Below, piece by piece: positions 13,226 to 18,655 of a stretch of 27,340 nucleotides of DNA. Within the stretch, counting starts at the first letter, position 1. Each line of letters begins with the position of its first letter. The translations under genes and the position numbers were made by a program. Under the pieces are notes generated by a model. That model saw nothing but the letters and a program-made list of their open reading frames with translations, had not been told where the DNA came from and did no database searches. The stretch covers positions 1 to 27,340 of the IMG/VR virus record IMGVR_UViG_3300028569_000142. One strand, given 5' to 3'. The DNA is from a virus.

Positions 13226-13307
13226 TGGTACACCCGGCGCGACTCGAACGCGCATACTCCAGTTACTCGGTTAACGACCGCTTAGAAGGCGGTTGAGATA
13301 CGGGTGA
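13226..13307 (-). tRNA. Atypical tRNA-Arg(UCU)-like gene, D-arm missing
   Basis: Anticodon arm ACCGC-CTTCTAA-GCGGT (UCU), T-arm GCGCG-TTCGAGT-CGCGC, acceptor (T)CACCCG/CGGGTG(T) and encoded CCA are clear. Only 7 nt (TATCTCA) separate acceptor and anticodon arm, so no normal D-arm can form. The variable region is 23 nt and can pair GTTA/TAAC. It may be a D-armless tRNA, a rearranged gene or a decaying one. Confidence 0.6.
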
Positions 13308-13314
13308 GTAGAAA

Positions 13315-13390
13315 TGGTGGGCCTGATCGGATTCGAACCGATAACCAAGTCTTTATGAGAGACACGCTCTAACCTTTGAGCTACAAGCCC
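13315..13390 (-). tRNA. tRNA with CAU anticodon (Ile2 or Met)
   Basis: Acceptor GGGCTTG/CAGGCCC, D-arm GCTC/GAGC, loop CTCATAA (CAU), variable TTGGT, encoded CCA. The overall pattern resembles bacterial tRNA-Ile2, whose C34 is modified to lysidine to read AUA. Elongator Met cannot be excluded. Confidence 0.85.
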
Positions 13391-13397
13391 TAAATTT

Positions 13398-13577
13398 TTA
13401 AGGTAATTCTACAGGATCTACCTTAGGTTCAAGAAGATCTTTAATCTCATCTTCTATTCTTTTAATCTCTTCTCTAAAGCCACGAGCAGAAACTTTCTTT
13501 TGCTCTCTCATTTCATCGAGCTCTTGACACAGTTGATATACTTTGGATTCTTTAGATCTTGTATTTGTATCTTGCAT
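13398..13577 (-). CDS. Small coiled-coil protein inside tRNA cluster
   Basis: This 59-residue, highly charged protein (MQDTNTRSKESKVYQLCQEL...) is predicted to be a continuous helix or coiled coil up to a short Pro-containing end (EPKVDPVELP). It lies between two tRNA genes, with 7 nt to the downstream one and 8 nt to the upstream one. There are no catalytic motifs. It may be co-transcribed with the tRNAs and released by their processing. Confidence 0.6.
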   Translation of the reverse strand: MQDTNTRSKESKVYQLCQELDEMREQKKVSARGFREEIKRIEDEIKDLLEPKVDPVELP

Positions 13578-13585
13578 ATTAAAAT

Positions 13586-13661
13586 TGGTTGCGGCGTAGG
13601 GACTCGAACCCTAGTTGTGTGCTTATGAGACACACCAGACCACCTGGCCTAGCCCACCGCG
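13586..13661 (-). tRNA. tRNA-Met(CAU), with C1-A72 as in initiators
   Basis: Acceptor CGCGGTG/CGCCGCA gives an unpaired C1-A72, a hallmark of bacterial initiator tRNA. Anticodon loop CTCATAA (CAU), T-arm TAGGG-TTCGAGT-CCCTA, CCA encoded. The anticodon stem lacks the three G:C pairs of initiators, so elongator function remains possible. Confidence 0.85.
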
Positions 13662-13672
13662 TTATGTCATTA

Positions 13673-13700
13673 ATTATATAGGAAAATTTGTTTTAATCAA
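13673..13700 (-). promoter_or_regulatory. Promoter for the downstream tRNA group
   Basis: Minus strand: TTGATT (13695-13700), 16-nt spacer ending TTCCTA, TATAAT (13673-13678). The start would fall a few nt before the tRNA at 13661. Confidence 0.65.
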
Positions 13701-13713
13701 CTGATTTTTTTTA

Positions 13714-13785
13714 TTGGCTCGACGGGATTTGAACCCGTCCCGACTCAGTCACAGTGAGTAATGCTAGCCTCTACACCACGAGCCA
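13714..13785 (-). tRNA. tRNA-His(GUG)
   Basis: Acceptor TGGCTCG/CGAGCCA is perfect. Anticodon arm ACTCA-CTGTGAC-TGAGT (GUG), T-arm GACGGG-TTCAAAT-CCCGTC. No encoded CCA. A G precedes position 1, as expected for histidine tRNA. Confidence 0.9.
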
Positions 13786-13786
13786 C

Positions 13787-13943
13787 ATCTAAATTTTTCA
13801 GCTGAGTCTACATTGGCTTCCGGGTCTTTAACCCGATGGACGTAGATTGTCATTTAAACCTGCCTAATCGGTACTGTGATAAGTCTGCAACGGTGAGCTT
13901 TTTAAGAACAGAACAGCACTCCATTCCCGTCCGACTTATCTAA
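13787..13943 (-). ncRNA. Short structured non-coding segment
   Basis: This AT-poor segment has no reading frame of interest. An 8-bp stem (GATAAGTC 13878-13885 with GACTTATC 13933-13940) encloses a 47-nt loop. A second hairpin pairs CGGGT (13821-13825) with ACCCG (13831-13835), inside CTAC/GTAG (13808-13811, 13842-13845). It lies directly after the glycosyltransferase stop and before tRNA-His on the transcribed strand. The strand is inferred from its neighbours. Confidence 0.45.
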
Positions 13944-13944
13944 A

Positions 13945-14631
13945 TTAAAATTTAATTGAATGCACCAGAAGATTTGATGGAATATTTTCTAGATCTTTTT
14001 CATGAAACCTTTTGTTATAGTCGAAATATTCTTTGTTTAAAAGATTATCGTCAATAATAGAATGATATGTTAAATTTTCTAAATTGCAAACTGTAAAAGG
14101 AAAAACTTCATGATGAGCGTAAATGCCTTTTTCAGTTAAAAATATCATAATTTCTATAATTTTTTTAGAAAATCTAAATATTTGACCTAATCCACCTGCT
14201 GTAGGAATTTTTGTTTTATAATTACCTCTAATTAAATTACTGTATAAAGTCCACCAAGAGCTTTTGTCATTTAAGGTATAATGAGGACAAATTAAATCAT
14301 ATTCCTCATTTTTATAAAAATTAAAAAAATTTTCAAAATCTCCGTTAAAAACTACATCATCTTCTAACAACCATATGTAATCATATTGTTCTAATTTATG
14401 CAAGTCATATATAGAAGCGAATGTAGCATATATTATATTAATAGGCTCTTTTATGTAATTGTTGAAACTATACTCAAAATGGTTTATACTATTACTATAT
14501 TTTAGGTTATCTTTAAAATCGGAAATAATATAAGTACTATAGTCTTGATCTGGAAGTTTTTTATATCTTTCTTCCATTTTGGAAACATTTTTATTACATG
14601 TTAAATAGCATATAGCTGTTTTTTTACTCAT
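13945..14631 (-). CDS. GT-A-like glycosyltransferase
   Basis: The gene encodes 228 residues from the ATG at 14631 (MSKKTAICYLTCNKN); an upstream in-frame ATG at 14682 lies in the tRNA and is rejected. The N-terminal strand AICYLTCNKN and the block YDYIWLLEDDVVFNGDF (D91-D92, DxD-like) mark a GT-A nucleotide-sugar-binding fold. A later PTAGGLGQIFRFSKKI fits the acceptor-side region of small glycosyltransferases. There is no membrane segment. It could glycosylate phage DNA, virion protein or host glycan; the substrate cannot be read. A late-like AATAAATA ends 5 nt upstream. Confidence 0.75.
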   Translation of the reverse strand: MSKKTAICYLTCNKNVSKMEERYKKLPDQDYSTYIISDFKDNLKYSNSINHFEYSFNNYIKEPINIIYATFASIYDLHKLEQYDYIWLLEDDVVFNGDFENFFNFYKNEEYDLICPHYTLNDKSSWWTLYSNLIRGNYKTKIPTAGGLGQIFRFSKKIIEIMIFLTEKGIYAHHEVFPFTVCNLENLTYHSIIDDNLLNKEYFDYNKRFHEKDLENIPSNLLVHSIKF

Positions 14632-14636
14632 ACAAA

Positions 14637-14644
14637 TATTTATT
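14637..14644 (-). promoter_or_regulatory. Late-promoter-like AATAAATA for glycosyltransferase
   Basis: The minus strand reads AATAAATATTTGT then ATG; the box ends 5 nt before the start at 14631. Confidence 0.5.
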
Positions 14645-14652
14645 AAAATTGA

Positions 14653-14774
14653 AAGAAGTGGATGGATTCGAACCATCGGCATGCTTTACCGTCCAGTGTT
14701 TACGGTCCTTCACCGGTAAAGTCTTTTAGACTTTAGCAAGGACGTGGCCGCTCTACCAACTGAGCTACACTTCT
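14653..14774 (-). tRNA. tRNA gene with ~50-nt insert, anticodon unclear
   Basis: The ends are a good tRNA: acceptor AGAAGTG/CACTTCT, D-arm GCTC-AGTTGGTA-GAGC, T-arm GATGG-TTCGAAT-CCATC. Between the D-stem and T-stem lie 72 nt where about 23 are expected. The insert holds strong inverted repeats (TAAAGTC-TAAAA-GACTTTA, and CTTTACCG with CGGTAAAG). No unique anticodon can be assigned: loop CTAAAAG (AAA) is one option. It could be an intron, a very long variable arm, or a disrupted gene. Confidence 0.55.
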
Positions 14775-14779
14775 TTTTT

Positions 14780-14851
14780 CTGCAATAGATGGACTTGCAC
14801 CATCAACCCCCTGACTACAAATCAAGACTCTACTACTTGAGCTATATTGCA
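14780..14851 (-). tRNA. tRNA-Thr(UGU), copy 1
   Basis: Acceptor TGCAATA/TATTGCA is perfect. D-arm GCTC-AAGTAGTA-GAGT, anticodon arm CTTGA-TTTGTAG-TCAGG (UGU), T-loop TGCAAGT. No encoded CCA. Confidence 0.85.
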
Positions 14852-14852
14852 T

Positions 14853-15296
14853 ACTAAATCTAATGGAGGTAAGAAGGTCACATTTATCCGAAAGACCTTA
14901 TCCTACACGCATTCGGTTAGCTCCGTAATCTAATTAAAGATTCTCCATAAAATTGTTACCAAGACTTCTCATTCTCTTGCAAGAAGAAGTTCCCTATAGG
15001 TTAAATGTTGTTTCCGGAAACATTGCATTGTTATCTATCGCGGAGAGCTTTCGAAGGCATCTGCGCTTGGTAAAAGAACACCCACCAAAGTGTGCATCAA
15101 CTTACTCCTAGTTGCCTTGTACTTCAGAAACTACTACTACGTAAGTGAGAGGCATAGTGGGTCTACTAGATTATCAAAGATCATTACCGCTGATTCGCAT
15201 TGCTGGCTCAACGGTCAAGCCTCTGTAGGTTTCCTGCCTCTGGCAGAGAACAAACTATCCGATTTTGTATCGACCGAGTATTCCCAGTCCCATGGC
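14853..15296 (-). ncRNA. Candidate large structured non-coding RNA
   Basis: About 440 nt with no convincing reading frame, visibly richer in G+C than its surroundings and full of pairing segments. Examples are AAGGTC/GACCTT (14874-14879, 14894-14899), palindrome TGTTTCCGGAAACA (15009-15022), AGAGGC/GCCTCT (15148-15153, 15219-15224) and the tight hairpin CTGCC-TCT-GGCAG (15234-15246). It sits between tRNAs downstream of a good minus-strand promoter (15457-15484). I see no tmRNA tag frame, RNase P core or group I intron core. Ornate phage RNAs such as GOLLD and ROOL occur next to tRNAs and are a possible class. Strand and ends are inferred. Confidence 0.5.
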
Positions 15297-15449
15297 TCAT
15301 CGGGAACCACTATTAAAGAAAAATTTAATATAACTTTTAACCATTAAAAATTCAGAATAGATAATGAGGTAAATAATAACAGGAAGCTTTCTAAGCATAA
15401 AAAACAAATACCAAGCCCAGAAAAGAATCCTATTTATAATCTCATTCAT
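15297..15449 (-). CDS. Small hydrophobic membrane protein
   Basis: This 50-residue frame, MNEIINRILFWAWYLFFMLR followed by KLPVIIYLIIYSEFL and a basic tail, could give one or two membrane helices. The ATG at 15449 lies exactly 7 nt after a TATAAT -10 box with TTGCCA 16 nt upstream, the layout seen for other small genes here. It ends at the start of the structured RNA region. It could instead be a short leader peptide of that transcript. Confidence 0.5.
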   Translation of the reverse strand: MNEIINRILFWAWYLFFMLRKLPVIIYLIIYSEFLMVKSYIKFFFNSGSR

Positions 15450-15456
15450 TATTTAT

Positions 15457-15484
15457 ATTATATAGGAACTTTAAAAAATGGCAA
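15457..15484 (-). promoter_or_regulatory. Promoter upstream of small ORF and structured RNA
   Basis: Minus strand: TTGCCA (15479-15484), 16-nt spacer with GTTCCTA, TATAAT (15457-15462). The -35 is formed by the 3' end and encoded CCA of tRNA-Gln. Confidence 0.65.
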
Positions 15485-15554
15485 CAGAGGAAGGGTTCGA
15501 ACCTTCAACCACTAGATCCAAATTCTAGTGCGCTACCAATTGCGCCACTCTGTT
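15479..15554 (-). tRNA. tRNA-Gln(UUG)
   Basis: Acceptor AACAGAG/CTCTGTT, D-arm GCGC-AATTGGTA-GCGC, anticodon arm CTAGA-ATTTGGA-TCTAG (UUG), T-arm GAAGG-TTCGAAC-CCTTC, encoded CCA. Confidence 0.92.
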
Positions 15555-15558
15555 AATG

Positions 15559-15630
15559 CTGTCCCGGTAGGATTTGAACCTACAACCAGTGAGTTAACAG
15601 CTCACGGCTCTACCATTGAGCTACAGGACA
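15559..15630 (-). tRNA. tRNA-Asn(GUU)
   Basis: Acceptor TGTCCTG/CGGGACA, D-arm GCTC-AATGGTA-GAGC, anticodon arm GTGAG-CTGTTAA-CTCAC (GUU), T-arm GTAGG-TTCAAAT-CCTAC. No encoded CCA. Confidence 0.93.
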
Positions 15631-15631
15631 A

Positions 15632-15706
15632 TGGAGCCAGAAGTCAGATTTGAACCGACGACCGACGGTTTACAAAACCGTTGCTCTACCACTGAGCTAT
15701 TCCGGC
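15632..15706 (-). tRNA. tRNA-Thr(UGU), copy 2
   Basis: Acceptor GCCGGAA/TTCTGGC, D-arm GCTC-AGTGGTA-GAGC, anticodon arm ACGGT-TTTGTAA-ACCGT (UGU), T-loop TTCAAAT, encoded CCA. Its body differs from copy 1, so the two are not a simple duplication. Confidence 0.92.
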
Positions 15707-15709
15707 AAA

Positions 15710-15794
15710 TGGTGGGAAGTGCTGGACTCGAACCAGCGAACTCCGAAGAGGGGAGATTTACAGTCTCCAGTAATTGCCGCTATACGAACTACCC
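15710..15794 (-). tRNA. tRNA-Tyr(GUA)
   Basis: Acceptor GGGTAGT/ACTTCCC, anticodon arm GGAGA-CTGTAAA-TCTCC (GUA), type II variable arm with CTC-TTCG-GAG hairpin, T-arm GCTGG-TTCGAGT-CCAGC, encoded CCA. Confidence 0.93.
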
Positions 15795-15799
15795 TAAAA

Positions 15800-16261
15800 T
15801 TATTTTGTTTTTAAAAGTGATAACAATTTAGAAGCTCTAGAGTAGTTTCCTCCTCTAGGAGATAAGCCTACTTTTATTAAAGCTTGTCTTATATTGTTAG
15901 TCTCAGTTAAGCTTTGAATAAGCTCTTTATCAGATACTTTCTTTTTACCTGTGTTTATTCCTCTACCTCTAAATGTACTAGTTTGAGAATGACAATTAGG
16001 ACAAAGTAATCTTAAATTTACAATTTTACAATTATGTGCATTACCGTCAATATGATCAAGCTCTAAGGCTAGTTCTTTGTTATTCCACTCGAATAAATTG
16101 CAGTTAAAACATTTATATTCTAACAGACTATATTCCTTTATAATACATTTAAGGTAACAATTGCTTCTATAGATACCACTTTCGTTTAAATCTTTTAAAA
16201 CTTTTTCTTTTTTTGTTTTTATTGATTTAATTCTTTCTTCTATTGTAAATGTATGTGACAT
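15800..16261 (-). CDS. HNH endonuclease in tRNA cluster
   Basis: This 153-residue protein has a basic N-terminus (IKSIKTKKEKVLKDL), C51-xx-C54, the HNH core LELDHIDGN (Asp69-His70, Asn74), NLRLLCPNC (Asn82, C87, C90) and His91. The two CxxC pairs bind structural zinc. The C-terminal 100-150 (DKELIQSLTETNNIRQALIK, then RGGNYSRASKLL) is a helix-turn-helix-like DNA-binding tail typical of phage free-standing homing endonucleases. Such enzymes cut DNA and spread themselves between phages, and tRNA clusters are common homes. A TATAAATA late-type box ends 5 nt before the ATG. Confidence 0.92.
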   Translation of the reverse strand: MSHTFTIEERIKSIKTKKEKVLKDLNESGIYRSNCYLKCIIKEYSLLEYKCFNCNLFEWNNKELALELDHIDGNAHNCKIVNLRLLCPNCHSQTSTFRGRGINTGKKKVSDKELIQSLTETNNIRQALIKVGLSPRGGNYSRASKLLSLLKTK

Positions 16262-16266
16262 ACTTA

Positions 16267-16274
16267 TATTTATA
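16267..16274 (-). promoter_or_regulatory. Late promoter TATAAATA for HNH gene
   Basis: Minus strand TATAAATA, 5 nt, ATG at 16261. Exact match to the T4 late core octamer. Confidence 0.65.
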
Positions 16275-16302
16275 AGTGTTAGACACTTTTTTAATTAAAA
16301 AA

Positions 16303-16387
16303 TGGTGCCTCTACTCGGACTCGAACCGAGAAGCCCTAAGGCATTCGATCTTAAGTCGAATGTGTTTGCCAATTTCACCATAGAGGC
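16303..16387 (-). tRNA. tRNA-Leu(UAA)
   Basis: Acceptor GCCTCTA/TAGAGGC, anticodon arm ATTCGA-CTTAAGA-TCGAAT (UAA), long variable arm GCCTTAGGGCTT, T-arm CTCGG-TTCGAGT-CCGAG, encoded CCA. Confidence 0.93.
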
Positions 16388-16445
16388 TTATAAAAATTAC
16401 CGAACTTTCAAAGATCATTCAACGTCGTTTCCGACGCTGTTATAT

Positions 16446-16473
16446 ATTATATAGGAACCTTGCTTCCTATCAA
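16446..16473 (-). promoter_or_regulatory. Promoter for tRNA-Leu group, with 5' hairpin
   Basis: Minus strand: TTGATA (16468-16473), 16-nt spacer with GTTCCTA, TATAAT (16446-16451). The transcript would begin with a GNRA-capped hairpin CGTCG-GAAA-CGACG (16423-16436). Confidence 0.7.
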
Positions 16474-16483
16474 CAACTATTTA

Positions 16484-16720
16484 TTACCAAGTTCCTCGAA
16501 CTCTCGTCTTAGCAGTTTGCTTATTGTCCCATGCTTGGTATTCTTCCTGAAAGCCTTCTGTCTCGATTAGATTGAGAACATATGCTGCGCTCCAGAGAAT
16601 GTGTTGTCTGGGGTCCTTTCCCTCTTCACAGTGATCTACATAGTCGATATGATTAATATCGTTGTCATATATATACTGAGCACATTCTAGGGAATGATCT
16701 ACGTTGTTTAAAACAATCAT
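16484..16720 (-). CDS. Hypothetical small protein
   Basis: This 78-residue acidic protein (MIVLNNVDHSLECAQYIYDN...) contains a His/Asp-rich centre (HIDYVDHCEEGKDPRQHILW) and a C-terminus with basic RVRGTW. It has no known domain. It overlaps the upstream gene by ATGA and is the last gene of a three-gene set ending just before the tRNA-Leu promoter. Confidence 0.7.
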   Translation of the reverse strand: MIVLNNVDHSLECAQYIYDNDINHIDYVDHCEEGKDPRQHILWSAAYVLNLIETEGFQEEYQAWDNKQTAKTRVRGTW

Positions 16721-16872
16721 TTTGTTTTTTCTGGCTCAGGTAGATTGCTCAGCACTTTACCAAGTTTAGTTCTCTCATTATCGGAAAGAAAGTTATAAAG
16801 GCCTGGATCTGTTAGCATCGTAATAAGATCGTGAAGGCTTTGTTCTAGTTTATCTATGTATGTGTTTTTCAT
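16717..16872 (-). CDS. Hypothetical 51-residue helical protein
   Basis: The frame encodes MKNTYIDKLEQSLHDLITML then a soluble helical remainder ending NLPEPEKTK. It starts 3 nt after the upstream stop and overlaps the next start in ATGA, which makes it very likely translated. Function unknown. Confidence 0.65.
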   Translation of the reverse strand: MKNTYIDKLEQSLHDLITMLTDPGLYNFLSDNERTKLGKVLSNLPEPEKTK

Positions 16873-16875
16873 ATT

Positions 16876-17238
16876 TTACCAAGTTAAATGTTTAAGCAAT
16901 TGAATTCTATTTCCTTCAAATTTTTCCCACCCGTGCGATTTACACAAGTAATACTCAGGTAAATCCTGAGTTAGCTTTGAAGAAATTCTAACAATATCTC
17001 CTACAGAGAGAGAAGGTCCTTTAAAATTGTTTTCTTTTAGTATCTGTTTTTGAGATTTGGTTAGTATTTCCTCTGGAGCATTGGTAATTACAAATGCCTC
17101 TTCAGCCGCTTTAGTTCCTTTCTTACTAGTAGTAAACTCAAATACCTCAAACCTATCTCTATACCAATTTTCTCTTTCATCAAAATTAAGAAATATATCT
17201 TTAGATCTATAAACTGAAACAATATTAGTTTTAATCAT
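16876..17238 (-). CDS. Hypothetical protein
   Basis: The gene encodes 120 residues from the ATG at 17238 (MIKTNIVSVYRSKDIF); a longer frame to 17283 would run into tRNA-Ile. It is alpha/beta with a basic centre (FTTSKKGTKAAEEAF) and a C-terminal SLSVGDIVRISSKL-x5-Y-YLCKSHGWEKF, which reads like a small beta-barrel ('VGDIV.....yyC...GWe') seen in phage proteins of unknown role. First of three coupled genes. Confidence 0.7.
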   Translation of the reverse strand: MIKTNIVSVYRSKDIFLNFDERENWYRDRFEVFEFTTSKKGTKAAEEAFVITNAPEEILTKSQKQILKENNFKGPSLSVGDIVRISSKLTQDLPEYYLCKSHGWEKFEGNRIQLLKHLTW

Positions 17239-17248
17239 GTATGTAAGT

Positions 17249-17342
17249 TGGTACTCTAGCCCGGATTTGAACCGAGATTGCACAGGCGTCTCCCCGCTTC
17301 TGGTGTATAAGACCAGCGTTTTAACCGTTAAACTACTAGAGC
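17249..17342 (-). tRNA. tRNA-Ile(UAU) with unusually long variable arm
   Basis: Acceptor GCTCTAG/CTAGAGT (G1-U72), D-arm GTTT-AACGGTTA-AAAC, anticodon arm CTGGT-CTTATAC-ACCAG (UAU, codon AUA), T-arm CTCGG-TTCAAAT-CCGGG, encoded CCA. The variable region is 23 nt (GCG-GGGAGA-CGC stem possible), where isoleucine tRNAs normally have about 5. Confidence 0.85.
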
Positions 17343-17356
17343 GTTATTATTCTTCT

Positions 17357-17384
17357 ATTATGTAGGAAAAGGATGTTCTTGCAA
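17357..17384 (-). promoter_or_regulatory. Promoter for tRNA-Ile group
   Basis: Minus strand: TTGCAA (17379-17384), 16-nt spacer ending TTCCTA, CATAAT (17357-17362); start expected near 17350. Confidence 0.65.
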
Positions 17385-17392
17385 CTAGAAAG

Positions 17393-17405
17393 TATAAATA
17401 CTATT
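17393..17405 (+). promoter_or_regulatory. T4-type late promoter, exact consensus
   Basis: TATAAATACTATT on the plus strand, identical to the T4 late-promoter consensus, 6 nt before the ATG at 17412. It supports a gp55/gp33/gp45-type late transcription system in this phage. Confidence 0.8.
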
Positions 17406-17411
17406 AATATT

Positions 17412-17765
17412 ATGCACAGAGAATCTTCGTCAATTTTTGAAAGTTATAGATTAATAAGAGAGCAAACCGCACCTATTTCTCCTACAACTCAGGCACTCAT
17501 TACTGCTATTCAGAATACTAGTCAACTTACCCCTGCAATGAAGGATACCTTCATAAAGGTCGCTCAATCTCCTCAATTTGTTGCAGATATGGATAGGGCT
17601 AATCAACAAACAGGTCAGGCCTCATATGGTGATGAATATGCAGACATAAAGGCTCAACAAGACAAACAAGCACAAGAAGATATAAATGCTGCAAATGCTA
17701 CTTCTACTAAGGGACCTCAAAACGTTGATGCAGAGGGCAATATAATTGACCTGGGTGCTCTTTAA
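17412..17765 (+). CDS. Hypothetical virion-type protein
   Basis: The gene encodes 117 residues from the ATG at 17412 (MHRESSSIFESYRLIREQTA); an in-frame ATG at 17373 lies upstream of the late promoter and is rejected. The N-terminus FESYRLIRE resembles short N-terminal capsid-targeting peptides of T4-like internal proteins (inference). The middle is helical and the C-terminal half is Gln/Asp/Ala-rich and low complexity. The only plus-strand gene near here, it converges on the ATPase gene with overlapping stops. Late expression suggests a structural or internal virion protein. Confidence 0.7.
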   Translation: MHRESSSIFESYRLIREQTAPISPTTQALITAIQNTSQLTPAMKDTFIKVAQSPQFVADMDRANQQTGQASYGDEYADIKAQQDKQAQEDINAANATSTKGPQNVDAEGNIIDLGAL

Positions 17766-18613
17766 GGCTTAACAAAGACTTTACCTTTTTTTACAAAAGA
17801 CGAGTTGTTAAGATACTTCATTGCGTTATAATAATTACCAAACACTTTAGTAGCTTCCTGGATAGTAATACTCTTAATATCTTCTAGAGGATCTTTTTGC
17901 TTTTTATCCTTAGAAGACAAAGAACCTGATAGATCAAATCCCTGCTCTGTTAGAGAGATAGTAATGAATGAGGTAGGACCGAAACGATTCTTTGTTGACA
18001 TAATATCTCTTAGATTAATATCATCAGGATCTTCTTCGTTCTTCTGCATGATAATGTTACAGTCTACAGAGTGAGGAAGAAGGGTGCTACCCTTATAGTT
18101 ACCTTGCTTGGTAACATGCTGAATAAGACCCATTACTGTGCCAACTTTCTTAGCGGTAGAGCATATTTTTTCAACTATAACCTCTTCTTTCTTTCTAGTA
18201 TTCATAATACCCTTAACCCTAAGAGTTGGAAATGAATCAATAACTACGAAGTCAAACTTATGCCTCTCAATCTGTGCACAGATTTCATCTACATCAGTCA
18301 TATTAGACACTTTTACCCCTCTTACTCCTATACGCTTGCAGGTAAATGATATTTGAATTATACTCTCTTCGCCGGAAATATAAGCAACATTTTTACCTTG
18401 ATGAGCCAGCATATTGCAAATTTGCAAAAGGAAAGTAGATTTACCTGATCCTGGACCTCCTGCGAGAGTAAAAGAGGAACCTGGCAAGAAACCATTTCCT
18501 CCAAAGAGAGTATCGATAAATTCATTATCACATTTGAACCTGCGATAAAACTCGTCAGGAATAGGGATATCTTCTACAGAGATGAAGTCGGTCTGTTCAA
18601 GGTCAATTTTCAT
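17762..18613 (-). CDS. RadA/RecA-family ATPase
   Basis: This 283-residue RecA-fold ATPase has Walker A GGPGSGKST at 52-60, Walker B VVID at 123-126, an AYISGEES block (77-84) and KNRFG at 208-212, which is the RadA/Sms signature. It lacks RadA's N-terminal zinc finger and C-terminal Lon-like domain; instead it ends with about 50 residues (IQEATKVFGNYYNAMKYLNN) of a small helical unit. Expected activity is ATP-driven movement on single-stranded DNA in recombination or replication restart. The promoter at 18620-18648 is early-type with 6 nt from -10 to ATG. Confidence 0.88.
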   Translation of the reverse strand: MKIDLEQTDFISVEDIPIPDEFYRRFKCDNEFIDTLFGGNGFLPGSSFTLAGGPGSGKSTFLLQICNMLAHQGKNVAYISGEESIIQISFTCKRIGVRGVKVSNMTDVDEICAQIERHKFDFVVIDSFPTLRVKGIMNTRKKEEVIVEKICSTAKKVGTVMGLIQHVTKQGNYKGSTLLPHSVDCNIIMQKNEEDPDDINLRDIMSTKNRFGPTSFITISLTEQGFDLSGSLSSKDKKQKDPLEDIKSITIQEATKVFGNYYNAMKYLNNSSFVKKGKVFVKP

Positions 18614-18619
18614 ACTATC

Positions 18620-18648
18620 ATAATAGATGAACTCGACCGGAACTGCAA
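18620..18648 (-). promoter_or_regulatory. Early-type leaderless promoter for RadA-like gene
   Basis: Minus strand: TTGCAG (18643-18648), 17-nt spacer starting TTCCGG, TATTAT (18620-18625), 6 nt to ATG. Confidence 0.7.
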
Positions 18649-18655
18649 TAAAAAA

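Noticed and set aside
14853-15296. tmRNA, RNase P RNA or group I intron
   Set aside because: No tag-peptide frame, no tRNA-like ends of its own, and none of the conserved core strings of these RNAs were found on either strand.
15090-15347. Plus-strand 85-codon open frame
   Set aside because: It lies across the structured region and the opposite-strand small gene, has no ribosome site, and its composition is not protein-like; it is an accidental frame.
15616-15831. 71-codon plus-strand frame over tRNAs
   Set aside because: It is the antisense of tRNA-Thr and tRNA-Tyr; its apparent motifs come from conserved tRNA sequence.
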